A DNA stretch of 64,000 nt from Lewinellaceae bacterium (GCA_020636405.1 JACJXW010000004.1:124001-188000), one strand, 5' to 3'; shown: positions 43,867 to 55,700, counted from the first letter of the stretch. Notes: generated by a model from the letters alone, not told the origin. Translations and numbers: made by a program.

Positions 43867-44856
43867 TTATTTTTTATACCCGTTGGAGTTATCGTGTTTT
43901 TTTTGCTGTGTTGCTGGAGAGTTCTTTTCCTGGCCTACAGAGGCCGTATTTCCCTCAAAGTAATTGTTTCCGAGAACGGGCTGGCAGGAACCTTTGCCAG
44001 AATATTCGTTATGAATGCTTCCACTGCGTACCAGAGCATTATTGTTCTTGAAAAAATTATTCTGGATAACAGGTTTCACCATACCTCCCTTGGGTTCGTT
44101 GAAGATCCCGGCACCGTAGGAAGCAACATTCGATTCGAAAAGACAATGGGTGATCTCCGGGCTGCAATTTCCATCTATGCTGATATTCATGATGGCCCCG
44201 CCGTCGAGGTCGGCCTTATTGTTGATGAAAGAACAATGTGTGATGACTGGCTGGCAGGCGCCCTTTTTCGTAGCCAGGTTCAAAATGCCGGCGCCTTCGC
44301 GAGCGTAATTTTTGGTGACTGTGCAGTTGCGGATAATAGGGCTGCTGGATAGGCCGTCAGTGGCCAGATTTAAAATGCCAGCACCGCGGAATTCCAGGTT
44401 TTGGGCCTTGTCTGAGCCATTGGCCGCGCCGCCTGTGATATAAAAGCCATCGACAACGGCCCTTTCTCCAACATTGATGCAATAAACTACGGTAAAAGCA
44501 TTATCGTGAAAAGAGGCAGTTCCTATTTCACCACTGAGGTAGGTGATGTTTTCAGTGAGCTCCCTTTGCTCGATAGCAGTTTCAAAACCGGCGAATCCAC
44601 CGTACAATTCCACGCCGGGTTTCAGCAGAAAAGCCTTAGTCCGGTCGTTATTCTCGGCAGTCTTGTACGTTCCCTTTGAGACCCATATCTGGTCACCCGT
44701 CTTGGCCAATTCCAAGGCTTTGTGCAGGCTGCCCATAGCCGTTTCCCAGGAGTTCCCGCTACCCTTGCCATTTTGGCTGACGAAAATGGTCCTTGCAACC
44801 AGCTGGCTGAAGGCCAGCACTAACGCAGAAAGTAAAAATATTCTTTTCACACTCAA
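43867..44856 (-). CDS. Exported right-handed beta-helix protein, copy 2
   Basis: About 327-329 residues, paralogue of 39389-40390: signal peptide IFLLSALVLAFSQLVA, TIFVSQNGKGSGNSWETAMG, LAKTGDQIWVSKGTY, and coils PIIRNCTVTKNYAREGAG, PVITHCSFINNKADLDGGA and PEITHCLFESNVASYGAG. The start is TTG 44856 or GTG 44850, as in copy 1. The tail is hydrophilic (QQKKHDNSNGYKK) with no T9SS signal. It lies in antisense orientation between the two plus-strand genes of the OmpA/PorP locus, 57 bp after the OmpA stop, and no terminator hairpin is seen after it. Confidence 0.85.
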   Translation of the reverse strand: MSVKRIFLLSALVLAFSQLVARTIFVSQNGKGSGNSWETAMGSLHKALELAKTGDQIWVSKGTYKTAENNDRTKAFLLKPGVELYGGFAGFETAIEQRELTENITYLSGEIGTASFHDNAFTVVYCINVGERAVVDGFYITGGAANGSDKAQNLEFRGAGILNLATDGLSSSPIIRNCTVTKNYAREGAGILNLATKKGACQPVITHCSFINNKADLDGGAIMNISIDGNCSPEITHCLFESNVASYGAGIFNEPKGGMVKPVIQNNFFKNNNALVRSGSIHNEYSGKGSCQPVLGNNYFEGNTASVGQEKNSPATQQKKHDNSNGYKK

Positions 44857-45544
44857 TAAGTTTTGAAGATGTCTTAATAGCTGCTATAATAAGGTTGTCA
44901 ATTTTGAAAGCCCAGAATTGGAGGGGTGCCAGGTTAGAATTGCTGGTTAAGGGCCCCTTCTGTTTTAAAGGCGCCAAACGAAGATAGTAGTAAATAGCGG
45001 ATAATGCCCCCTTTCAGGGGGCACACATGGGAATAATTATAATTTAATAACGATGGCTCCCAAAATAAGTTGCACGTTTTTCGAAAAGTCTGGCCTAAAA
45101 AATAGGCAAAAGGTGCCACAAAAAACGAGGGAATGTAAAATAAGGAAAATCATAATCTTTCCGTGCAGGAGATTTCTGAAAAATTTGGCGTACCTTGGTT
45201 TTTGTACTATCAACAACCGTTTCCAATGAGGTTGGCCCTCTTTTTTCGCCCGGGCTTGCGATTTTCTGATAAGGAAAATTTATTATCTGAAGTTTTTTTT
45301 TAATTTTGGTGTAACGATTCCACCTTCATCTTCGTATACAAAGGTGCTTTGAACTCCCCCGTTTTCGCTCCCCCTAATGAACAGGACTAGCAGCCACTCC
45401 TGATGAGTGGGTTAATTTAATATTCCAAAATCCGTGGTGATAACATAGTTTTTCCTTATTTTGGGCAACAACCCGGAAGTGCAACTATTCCTTCCTGCTC
45501 AAAAACAGGAAGGGCTGAATTAGTTTTACTTTAACCAAAACCAA
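44857..45544. other. Divergent intergenic region, promoter elements and small hairpin
   Basis: 688 bases without a gene. It contains the minus-strand box TTCGTTTG (44975-44982) shared with the other beta-helix gene; a perfect hairpin TGCCCCCT-TTC-AGGGGGCA (45005-45023); a plus-strand consensus -7 box TAATTTTG (45301-45308); and the element at 45442-45486 shared with 41073-41118. Confidence 0.55.
45442..45486 (+). promoter_or_regulatory. Upstream element shared with the OmpA/PD40 gene (copy 2)
   Basis: It contains ACATAGTTTTTCCTTATTTT, then GGGCAACAACCCGGA, and aligns with 41073-41118. The -7-like TTATTTTG is at 45456-45463, about 80 bases before the PorP-like start. Confidence 0.55.
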
Positions 45545-46603
45545 TTGACCTTGAAAAGGATACTTTACCTTTGGTTATTGGCCTTCTGGGTGGTTCCGGA
45601 GCTTCGTGCTCAGGACATTCACTTCTCTCAGTTCGCCTACTCTCCATCTAACCTCAACCCCGCGCTAACCGGGGTTTTCAGAGGCAATACCCGCCTTGTC
45701 GCCAACTTGCGGAATCAGTGGAAGGCTGTTCCTGTCGATTACCTTACCTTTTCCGCCGGGGGCGATATCAAGATCCCAAAAAGATATGGTAAGAACGGCT
45801 TCTTTGCCGCTGGTATGGCCTTCAACTACGATCAGGCAGGCCTGGCCCGGCTCAATTTGGCGAACCTCAACCTCAGCGGATCCTATACGCATCAGCTGAC
45901 GAACTGGGCATTCATCACCGCAGGGGCGCAGGCTGGATTCAGCCGCAGGGGCTTCAAAATTGATGACCTTACTTTTGACGTTCAGTACGACCCCGCTACC
46001 AGTGGGTTAAACCCAGACAAGGGCAGTGGGGAGATTTTTGAATCTTTTAGTAACCATTTTGCCGACCTTAGTGCCGGTGTCAATTTCCGCTTCCAGGATT
46101 ACAGTAATTGCGAGATCGTCAATGATCTCAGCAAGCGGTCTTATCTGGATGTCGGGATTGGCCTGTTCCACCTTAACCGGCCGGATCAGAGCTTCAACAA
46201 CACCGGAGAGGCCAAACTCTTTATTCGCTACAGCCCGTACCTGCTGGCCAACAAACAGGTCAATGAACTCGTAGATGTGTTCGGCCAGTTGAACTTCCAG
46301 TTCCAGGGGCCCTACGAGGAATGGCTGGCCGCCTTGGGAGGAAGAGTCTATATCGACCGTACCCCCGGCAACCAAAAGTCGGTGGCCCTAAGCTGCGGAT
46401 ACCGCTTCAATCAGGACTTCGGCGATGCGGTTTTCCCCACAGTGGAAGTTCAGGTCGACCGAATCTATGGCAGTTTTTCTTATGATATCAACTTATCTGA
46501 CTTCAAGGTAGCAACCCTGCGTCGGGGTGGCCCGGAGTTTACGATCAGGTATATCATCAGCAGAGTCTGTTTTGACAATAAATATTTCTGCCCCCTACTT
46601 TAA
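45545..46603 (+). CDS. PorP/SprF-family type IX secretion outer-membrane protein
   Basis: 352 residues. A non-ATG start is required: TTG 45545 or TTG 45551 (M-K-R-I-L-Y-L). The signal peptide ends at RAQ and is followed by the family signature QDIHFSQFAYSPSNLNPAL. The rest is a beta-barrel with RNQWKAVPVDYLTFSAGGD, AGAQAGFSRRGF and FSYDINLSDFKV. In Flavobacterium johnsoniae, SprF is needed to secrete its neighbour SprB, and PorP-like partners are linked with type B CTD proteins. The natural client here is the giant protein at 49734. Confidence 0.9.
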   Translation: MTLKRILYLWLLAFWVVPELRAQDIHFSQFAYSPSNLNPALTGVFRGNTRLVANLRNQWKAVPVDYLTFSAGGDIKIPKRYGKNGFFAAGMAFNYDQAGLARLNLANLNLSGSYTHQLTNWAFITAGAQAGFSRRGFKIDDLTFDVQYDPATSGLNPDKGSGEIFESFSNHFADLSAGVNFRFQDYSNCEIVNDLSKRSYLDVGIGLFHLNRPDQSFNNTGEAKLFIRYSPYLLANKQVNELVDVFGQLNFQFQGPYEEWLAALGGRVYIDRTPGNQKSVALSCGYRFNQDFGDAVFPTVEVQVDRIYGSFSYDINLSDFKVATLRRGGPEFTIRYIISRVCFDNKYFCPLL

Positions 46604-46686
46604 CTATAGATACGGCGGGCGGCCTCTTTATGGCTGCGCTGCCCCTGCTACTTATCCCCGATTTATTTGAGATTGCGCGATTTTGA

Positions 46687-46742
46687 GGTTTTCAGGCCAT
46701 CTGACATCAGAGAAATGGAAATTTTGAGAGGGCCTGAAAACC
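46687..46742. repeat. Inverted repeat between the PorP-like and OmpA genes
   Basis: ggttttcaggcc (46687-46698) and ggcctgaaaacc (46731-46742) are perfect 12-base complements around a 32-base loop. A 209-bp gap separates the two genes. No T-run follows, so it may be an mRNA processing or protein-binding site rather than a terminator. Confidence 0.55.
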
Positions 46743-46830
46743 GTCTCAGAGAGAATCTCCCACATTCCGTAAATGTATTTCTTTTTTTTTCTGAAAGAGC
46801 TTTGATAAACATTTGGACAAAAAAAACAAT

Positions 46831-49722
46831 ATGAGACTAGTAATATTGTCCTTGTTGGTTAGTCTGGTGTTTTCCATTACCAGCCACGGCCAATCCTTGG
46901 ATGAAGTAATCAAGGTGGGAAATCAGTCCTTTATGACAAAGGACTACTACAATGCTTTTCGTTGCTACGGAACGGTACTTGATTATTTGAAAAGGGATAA
47001 GTACAAAGGGGATTGGGATACGCTGTATATAAAATACCGCTATGCCGAGGCCGCTCAACGTTTCAACTACTTTGAGGGAGCGGACTCCGTCTATTCCATC
47101 CTGCGGGAGGAAAGCAAAGGCAAAAATATGGACGTATATGCCCGGTCCACATTCAATTTGGCGCGGGTCAAACAGAGCCTTGCCGAGGAAGCCTTTGCAC
47201 CAGACATGGCCCGCCTGAATCCAGCTACCCTGGAAGATGCGCGGACACTGTATCAGGAATTCCTGAACGATAAGCTTAGCCAGAACCTTAAATTATTCCC
47301 GGGCTCCGGCAAGGAAACCCCTGAAGCCCTCACCGAGGTAGGCCGAGGCCAATTTGATCACGAAGCCAGAAAAGGAATATCCGATTGCGAAAGGAGCATC
47401 CAGTTTGCCCGTGAACATCCGGAAGGCATCAAAAGAGATCCCATCTCAAGGCTCCCCGATATCGTCAACTCTGAATACTCCGACCTGGCGCCCATGCTGA
47501 GAGGTAATGAACTGTTCTTCTCCTCCATCAAATTCCCTTCAAAACCAGATCGCCTGAAAAGACAGTCCCGGATTTATTCCCAGGTCCTTAAAGCGGCCTA
47601 CTCCGGGAATGCACCAGAAAGCCGGGATTCCATTGTAATGGTCGATACGCTGGCAAAAGTGTCCTTTTTTAATGACGATGACGATTTCAGCCATACCATC
47701 CATAATGCTATTACCCAAGACGGGCAGTGGATGTATTTTTCCCATTGCCCCCAGGGCAAAGGGGAGGAACCGGATTGCCACTTGTACCGGCGCAGGATGA
47801 CGGCCAGCAACTCCGAGGAGGAACCTGAATACTTGAGCATCAATGTAGATAATGCCATCGCTACTCAACCGAGTATCAGCTATGACCCCTGGACAGGCAA
47901 GCAATGGCTGTATTATGCCACCAACCGCGGCACCAAGGGAGACCTGGATATCTGGCGCTGCCAGATCCTTAATGGCGGCGACAGCCTCGGCGTTGCGGAG
48001 GCCGTTCCCGGGGTAAATACCGAATGGAACGAAGCGACTCCCTTTATGCATTTCTTGTCCGGCCAGTTGTTCTTTAGCTCCGACCGGGAATCCTCCTTCG
48101 GGCTTTACGACAATTTTGTCAGGAAAAGCTGTGGTTCGGAAATGGTTATTGAAAACCTGGGGCTTAAGCTCAATAGCGGATACAATGACCAGTACTACTT
48201 CCTTTCCCCAGATGGAGACAGGGCTTATTTCTCTTCAGACCGCCCCGAATCCACCCGCTTCATCGATTCCCTGAATGCGTGCTGCCAGGATATTTTCACC
48301 TATCCCATCGATGTCGACACGGAGCTGGAAGTTCTGGTAAAGGGTTGCGAGGGCCTGAACCTTACCGCCCAGGCAGATATCAAAATCTACGATGTTACTT
48401 ATTGCGATTGTAGAAAGGGGGAAAACCTTGTACCGTATACCCTTCAGGCGCAAGCCGGAGATACCATTGCCGTTGCCACGCTGAAGAAATACCATTCTTA
48501 TAAGGTTTTTGCCTCGTTTGAGGGCTACAACCCGGATTCAACCGCAATAGCCCTGCCCCTTAGCTGCGACGGAGAGGAAGCGGAGATGGTAAAGGCATCC
48601 ATGTCTTTAGCTCCTACTTTTGTGGACATTACTTTCACCGTTGTGGACAGCCTGACCCGGGAGCCACTGGAGCCGGGAGAATATACACTTGATGTCAGCT
48701 CCATTGGAGGGGCGCCTGAGACAATACAAAGACAACCGTATCGCCTGCGCACTTTTTCCGATTACACGCTGTCGGCTGTGGCCAAAGACCCCATTTACAT
48801 ACCCAAAACGATGGAGTTGAATAATGTACAGCCGACTCCAACCTGTAAGGAAACAATTCCTGTGGAATTGGCTCCTTGTTTTCCGGATAGCCTGAAGGGA
48901 ATCATCTTCTATTTTGACAATGACAAACCCAGCCGCATAGTACGGAGCGTATGGACGACGACCAATGAGCGGTTCAACCAGGCGCTCGTCAACCCTTACC
49001 TGGACCAGAAAAAGACATACAGAGACTTCAATTTGAAACCCATCCCTGTTCAATGGGATCTGATTAAAGACAGCATCAGATTTGAAAGTAGGGCAGGCTT
49101 TGGTGAAGGGGTCGATACCCTCCTCAGCTTGAGTAATCCTGCCAGTGAATCCAATTCGGAAGAGATCCCGCTGCGCTTTTTCGTGAGAAAATCGAAAAAA
49201 GGAGTTCTTCAGGTGGTCCCGGATGAAGTTACCGTAGGAGGGCGAATCGACCGCTTCTTCGAACGTGACCTGGAAGGGAACCTGAATAAATTCAACAACT
49301 TAATTCAGTACGTCAAGGGCTATCTCGAAACGGGTAACGATCTGGATATCACCATGCGTGCTTACTGCAGTATCCGGGTAAGTGACATTAGGTCTACCTA
49401 TAACGATTCGTTGGCGGTGCGCCGGATCCGCTGTATTGAAAGCACGATAAGGGAGGCGCTCGACCGGGCCTGGAAGGCAGAAAATGTAGATGATAGGAGA
49501 AAACAGGAATTTGGCAAACTAACCATCATCAGGGAAGCCTTGAGCGATTCGAAGGCTGCCAAAAATTTTCCGGACCCCAACCTGGACCCCAGTGCGGATG
49601 ACGGAGGCAAATATTTCCTGTCCGCTGCTTTAGACCGTCGGGTTGAAATTACATCCATCAGCATAAAAAGTTGCAAAGATAATGATAACCTTTCCTCCCA
49701 AGTAACTATCAAAAACCCTTGA
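46831..49722 (+). CDS. OmpA-family protein with PD40 propeller
   Basis: 963 residues from ATG 46831 (MRLVILSLLVSLVFSITSHG signal peptide). TPR-like N-terminus (25-150), PD40 propeller (about 215-480: LFFSSIKFPSKPDRL, WMYFSHCPQGKG, QWLYYATNRGTKGDLDIW, LFFSSDRESSFGLYD, AYFSSDRPE), two transthyretin-like sandwiches, then a divergent OmpA-like domain (GIIFYFDNDKPS; ITMRAYCSIRVSDIR; LAVRRIRCIEST). It is anchored to peptidoglycan by inference. Its stop is 11 bases before the ATG of the giant adhesin, so the two are surely cotranscribed, supporting a role in exporting or tethering that protein. Confidence 0.9.
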   Translation: MRLVILSLLVSLVFSITSHGQSLDEVIKVGNQSFMTKDYYNAFRCYGTVLDYLKRDKYKGDWDTLYIKYRYAEAAQRFNYFEGADSVYSILREESKGKNMDVYARSTFNLARVKQSLAEEAFAPDMARLNPATLEDARTLYQEFLNDKLSQNLKLFPGSGKETPEALTEVGRGQFDHEARKGISDCERSIQFAREHPEGIKRDPISRLPDIVNSEYSDLAPMLRGNELFFSSIKFPSKPDRLKRQSRIYSQVLKAAYSGNAPESRDSIVMVDTLAKVSFFNDDDDFSHTIHNAITQDGQWMYFSHCPQGKGEEPDCHLYRRRMTASNSEEEPEYLSINVDNAIATQPSISYDPWTGKQWLYYATNRGTKGDLDIWRCQILNGGDSLGVAEAVPGVNTEWNEATPFMHFLSGQLFFSSDRESSFGLYDNFVRKSCGSEMVIENLGLKLNSGYNDQYYFLSPDGDRAYFSSDRPESTRFIDSLNACCQDIFTYPIDVDTELEVLVKGCEGLNLTAQADIKIYDVTYCDCRKGENLVPYTLQAQAGDTIAVATLKKYHSYKVFASFEGYNPDSTAIALPLSCDGEEAEMVKASMSLAPTFVDITFTVVDSLTREPLEPGEYTLDVSSIGGAPETIQRQPYRLRTFSDYTLSAVAKDPIYIPKTMELNNVQPTPTCKETIPVELAPCFPDSLKGIIFYFDNDKPSRIVRSVWTTTNERFNQALVNPYLDQKKTYRDFNLKPIPVQWDLIKDSIRFESRAGFGEGVDTLLSLSNPASESNSEEIPLRFFVRKSKKGVLQVVPDEVTVGGRIDRFFERDLEGNLNKFNNLIQYVKGYLETGNDLDITMRAYCSIRVSDIRSTYNDSLAVRRIRCIESTIREALDRAWKAENVDDRRKQEFGKLTIIREALSDSKAAKNFPDPNLDPSADDGGKYFLSAALDRRVEITSISIKSCKDNDNLSSQVTIKNP

Positions 49723-49733
49723 CAAACAGAACC

Positions 49734-52700
49734 ATGAACATTACTACAATAAATATGCCAGCATTGATCAAGGCCACTTTCCTGGCACTCCTCTGGAGTT
49801 TACCGGCCTTACTATGGAGCACTACCTCTTATCACTGGGATGAGCCAGGCCATTGCCAGTGGCAGGAACAGGAAGAACAGCAGCAGGCTTTAGAGGGCTG
49901 GCAATGGGCTTTCCTTGCCGGAGATACTCTTCGGCCTGGGTTTGCCACCCATGCCTGCGACCTGATTTGCCCGGAATTTCCGGTCAACCAGATCGTGGTG
50001 AACGCCACCTGCGGGCAGAACAACGGCAGCGCCAAAGTGGAGCCGCTTGGTTATCCCGCAGGCACCACGTTCAACTACACCTGGTCGGGCAATGTCAGCA
50101 CCACCAATGAAGCCGACAGCCTCGCCGCAGGAATTTATTACGTGACCATCTCGGTGGCACAGTCCGGTAACGGCTCCTTTCGCAATTGCGATACCAAAGC
50201 CGTTATTCTGGTCAGCGACGTCAATGGCCCTGAAGTGAATGTGACGGGCACCGTAGCTGCCGACTGTTTATCAGAGGCGGGCAAGGTTAAACTGAATATC
50301 TCCAGTGGCACGCCGCCATTTACCATCAACTGGTCCGGTGGGGTGCGAACTGCCAATGGCCTGGGCGAGGTTTCGTTCTCCAACCTGGCTGCTGGCACGT
50401 ATACCTTCCTGGTAACCGATGCCAATGGATGTAAAAAGGCCCTCCTTGCCGAAGTTCCCCGCGACCCCAATGGTTTTAATATATCCCTGTCTGTCACACC
50501 GGCAAACGGATGTGGCGCCACCGACGGCGCCCTGACGGTAAACATGCTGGGAGGTTTCCCCCCCTACAAGGTCACGTTCAACAATCTGAACACCATCACT
50601 GTAAATAGCAACTCCTTTACTTTTTCGAATCTGCCCGCCGGTTATTACCGGGTGTCCGTCATAGATGCTCTATTATGTGAGGCTGATGCCAATATTCCAA
50701 TCGAAGATGGCAGCCCCTGTAATATCAACGGCTGGACGGCTGTGAATGCAACGTGCTCCAACGGTATAGGTTATCTGAAGTTTAACGGTTCCGGCGCAGC
50801 TCACGAGACCTACGAAGTGCGGCAGATGAACTCCACTTTCACCATCCAAAGTATAGCCGGTAATGCTACCGCCACTATAGAGGTACCGGCAGGAGACTAC
50901 CGCATCAAAAGAATAAGCTCACAGGATGCCTGTATTTGTGAGTTCAATCTCTTCGTAGATACCCCCGATGAATTGATGGCTGAAGTAGATGTGAAAGACG
51001 AATGCATCCCCGGAGGCACCAGCACGAATTCTATTACTGTAATTGAAATCAAAGGGGGCACTCCTCCTTATTCAGTAGTCCTTAAAGATAGCACCGGCGC
51101 GGTAATCGCTTCGCCTTATGAGAACCTGGCTCTTGGAAAATATACCCTTTCCATTACGGATGCCAACACCTGCCGGCCCGTAACCAAGGTGATAAATATC
51201 GTCGGCTGCCCCTGCAGCCCGATCAGCGTGGCCGTTACTCCTGCGGATACTACGATATGTGAAGGAGAACCGGTGACGCTTCAGGCACTTGTAACGTCCT
51301 CCGATCCGCCGGCCGCCATTACCTGGTTCGAAGGGAATAACCAAATAGGCACCGGGCCAACCCTTTCCCTTACCCCCACGGCCGGTATCAATGAGTATGC
51401 CGTCGTTGTGGAGAGCAGTTGCGATACCACTACGGCCAGAGCTACGGCGCGTATTAAAGTTGCTGAAAATATCCCGCTGACAGCCGAGCCCGATTACCTC
51501 CTGGTATGTACCGACGACCCGGTAACGATCGATGTTTCCGGGCCGCTGACCGAATGCGTGATCTGGTTGAACAGCAATGGCGCACCCCTGGATACCGGAG
51601 CCCAGTTTACCGTTGTTCCGGAACCAGGCATCAATAAATATATAGCCACCCTGCCAGGGGCGGAAGATTGCGTGGCCCCGGATACGGTTACGATAGAATA
51701 TCGCACCGAAACGGTTAACGTATCGACAACCGGTTCGGCCAAGGTGTGCGAGGGCGAAGAAGTGTGCCTGCTGGCTACTTTTACCCCAAATGATACTACG
51801 GTACGCCTCTCTTGGGTTGATGTTGACGGCAATGTAGTAGACAATGATGCAGAGTATTGCGTAACGCCTGCCGTTGGTACTCACCAATATCGGGTGATCG
51901 CCAGTAACGGCTGCTCCTCGGACACGGCTACGGCTATTGTTACCGTTATTGCAGATTTGACCAAGATAGAGATCACCCCATCGGATACCGTTACGCTGTG
52001 CGCGCCGGAAGAGGTTTGCTTTACGGTGACGGACACCACGCTGTGGGACTGCGTCGAATGGGTAAATGCCAATGGAGAAGTTGTCGGCACGGGCGGCGAG
52101 CTGTGCGTGACGCCAACGGAGATCGGCCTGCACTGTTATGTGGCGCGCGTTCCGGACAACCTGGGGCTGAACTGCATTCTACCGGACACGGCCTGTGTGA
52201 AGCTGGTACCGGACAGCCTGTCGGTCGCAGTGGAAGGGGCCAGGAAAGTATGCGAAGGGGAAGAAGTATGCCTGACGGCAGTGGTAGGGCCGGACCCGAT
52301 CATGTCGATGGCGACGTGGACGGATGAGTCTGGCGCAGTAGTAGGCACGGGCCTGGAGCTGTGCGTGACGCTTCCTCCTGGCACCTATAAATATACCGTG
52401 ACCGTAAATAACGGCTGCGCCACTGCTATGGACATGGCCACCGTTCGGGTGCTGTCGGATACGACCAAGATAGAAATTACGCCATCGGATACCGTTACGC
52501 TGTGCGCCCCGGAAGAGGTTTGCTTTACGGTGACGGACACCACGCTGTGGGACTGCGTCGAATGGGTAAATGCCAATGGAGAAGTTGTCGGCACGGGCGG
52601 CGAGCTGTGCGTGACGCCAACGGAGATCGGCCTGCACTGTTATGTGGCGCGCGTTCCGGACAACCTTGGGCTGAGCTGCATTCTACCGGACACGGCCTGT

Positions 52701-55700
52701 GTGAAGCTGGTACCGGACAGCCTGTCGGTCGCAGTGGAAGGGGCCAAGAAAGTATGCGAAGGGGAAGAAGTATGCCTGACGGCAGTAGTAGGGCCGGACC
52801 CGATCATGTCGATGGCGACGTGGACGGACGAGTCTGGCGCAGTAGTAGGCACGGGCCTGGAGCTGTGCGTGACGCTTCCTCCTGGCACCTATAAATATAC
52901 CGTGACCGTAAATAACGGCTGCGCCACTGCTATGGATATGGCCACCGTTCGGGTGCTGTCGGATACGACCAAGATAGAAATTACGCCATCGGATACCGTT
53001 ACGCTGTGCGCGCCGGAAGAGGTTTGCTTTACGGTGACGGACACCACGCTGTGGGACTGCGTCGAATGGGTAAATGCCAATGGAGAAGTTGTCGGCACGG
53101 GCGGCGAGCTGTGCGTGACGCCAACGGAGATCGGCCTGCACTGTTATGTGGCGCGCGTTCCGGACAACCTTGGGCTGAGCTGCATTCTACCGGACACGGC
53201 CTGTGTGAAGCTGGTACCGGACAGCCTGTCGGTCGCAGTGGAAGGGGCCAGGAAAGTATGCGAAGGGGAAGAAGTATGCCTGACGGCAGTAGTAGGGCCG
53301 GACCCGATCATGTCGATGGCGACGTGGACGGACGAGTCTGGCGCAGTAGTAGGCACGGGCCTGGAGCTGTGCGTGACGCTTCCTCCTGGCACCTATAAAT
53401 ATACCGTGACCGTAAATAACGGCTGCGCCACTGCTATGGATATGGCCACCGTTCGGGTGCTGTCGGATACGACCAAGATAGAAATTACGCCATCGGATAC
53501 CGTTACGCTGTGCGCGCCGGAAGAGGTTTGCTTTACGGTGACGGACACCACGCTGTGGGACTGCGTCGAATGGGTAAATGCCAATGGAGAAGTTGTCGGC
53601 ACGGGCGGCGAGCTGTGCGTGACGCCAACGGAGATCGGCCTGCACTGTTATGTGGCGCGCGTTCCGGACAACCTTGGGCTGAGCTGCATTCTACCGGACA
53701 CGGCCTGTGTGAAGCTGGTACCGGACAGCCTGTCGGTCGCAGTGGAAGGGGCCAGGAAAGTATGCGAAGGGGAAGAAGTATGCCTGACGGCAGTAGTAGG
53801 GCCGGACCCGATCATGTCGATGGCGACGTGGACGGACGAGTCTGGCGCAGTAGTAGGCACGGGCCTGGAGCTGTGCGTGACGCTTCCTCCTGGCACCTAT
53901 AAATATACCGTGACCGTAAATAACGGCTGCGCCACTGCTATGGATATGGCCACCGTTCGGGTGCTGTCGGATACGACCAAGATAGAAATTACGCCATCGG
54001 ATACTGTTACGCTGTGCGCCCCGGAAGAGGTTTGCTTCGAAGTGACGGACACCACGTTGTGGGACTGCATACAGTGGGTAGACGCCAGCGGCACGATCGT
54101 CGGCACGGGTGGCGAGTTGTGCGTGACGCCAACAGAAGTGGGCCTGCACTGGTACGTTGCCCGGGTAGACAGCACCTTGGACTGTGTTCTACCGGATACA
54201 GCCTACGTGAAGCTGGTACCGGACAGCCTGTCGGTCACAGTGGAAGGGGCCAAGAAAGTATGCGAAGGGGAAGAAGTATGCCTGACGGCAGTAGTAGGTC
54301 CGGACCCGATCATGTCGATGGCGACGTGGACGGACGAGTCTGGCGCAGTAGTAGGCACGGGCCTGGAGCTGTGCGTGACGCTTCCTCCTGGCACCTATAA
54401 ATATACCGTGACCGTAAATAACGGCTGCGCCACTGCTATGGACATGGCCACCGTTCGGGTGCTGTCGGATACGACCAAGATAGAAATTACGCCATCGGAT
54501 ACTGTTACGCTGTGCGCCCCGGAAGAGGTTTGCTTCGAAGTGACGGACACCACGTTGTGGGACTGCATACAGTGGGTAGACGCCAGCGGCACGATCGTCG
54601 GCACGGGTGGCGAGTTGTGCGTGACGCCAACAGAAGTGGGCCTGCACTGGTACGTTGCCCGGGTAGACAGCACCTTGGACTGTGTTCTACCGGATACAGC
54701 CTACGTGAAGCTGGTACCGGACAGCCTGTCGGTCACAGTGGAAGGGGCCAAGAAAGTATGCGAAGGGGAAGAAGTATGCCTGACGGCAGTAGTAGGTCCG
54801 GACCCGATCATGTCGATGGCGACGTGGACGGACGAGTCTGGCGCAGTAGTAGGCACGGGCCTGGAGCTGTGTGTGACGCTTCCTCCTGGCACCTATAAAT
54901 ATACCGTGACCGTAAATAACGGCTGCGCCACTGCTATGGATATGGCCACCGTGCGGGTGCTGTCGGATACGACTAGGATAGAGATCACCCCATCGGATAC
55001 CGTTTCGCTGTGCGCCCCGGAAGAGGTTTGCTTCGAAGTGACGGACACCACGTTGTGGGACTGCATACAGTGGGTAGACGCCAGCGGCACGATCGTCGGC
55101 ACGGGTGGCGAGTTGTGCGTGACGCCAACAGAAGTGGGCCTGCACTGGTACGTTGCCCGGGTAGACAGCACCTTGGACTGTGTTCTACCGGATACAGCCT
55201 ACGTGAAGCTGGTACCGGACAGCCTGTCGGTCACAGTGGAAGGAGCCAAGAAAGTATGCGAAGGGGATGAAGTATGCCTGACGGCAGTAGTAGGTCCGGA
55301 CCCGATCATGTCGATGGCGACGTGGACGGACGAGTCTGGCGCAGTAGTAGGCACGGGCCTGGAGCTGTGCGTGACGCCGCCTCCCGGGACGCATAAATAT
55401 ACGGTAGTTGTGGACAACGGCTGCACCAGCGCCATGGCAATGGCTACCGTGCGGGTGCTGTCGGATACCACCAAGATAGAAATTACACCATCTGACACCC
55501 TGATGCTGTGCGCGCCGGAAGAGGTCTGCTTCGAAGTGACGGACACCACGTTGTGGGACTGTATACAGTGGGTAGACGCCAGCGGCACGATCGTCGGCAC
55601 GGGTGGCGAGTTGTGTGTGACGCCTACGGAAATCGGCCTGCACTGGTACATTGCGCGAGTGGACAGCACGCTGGATTGCATTATCCCGGATACGGCTTAT

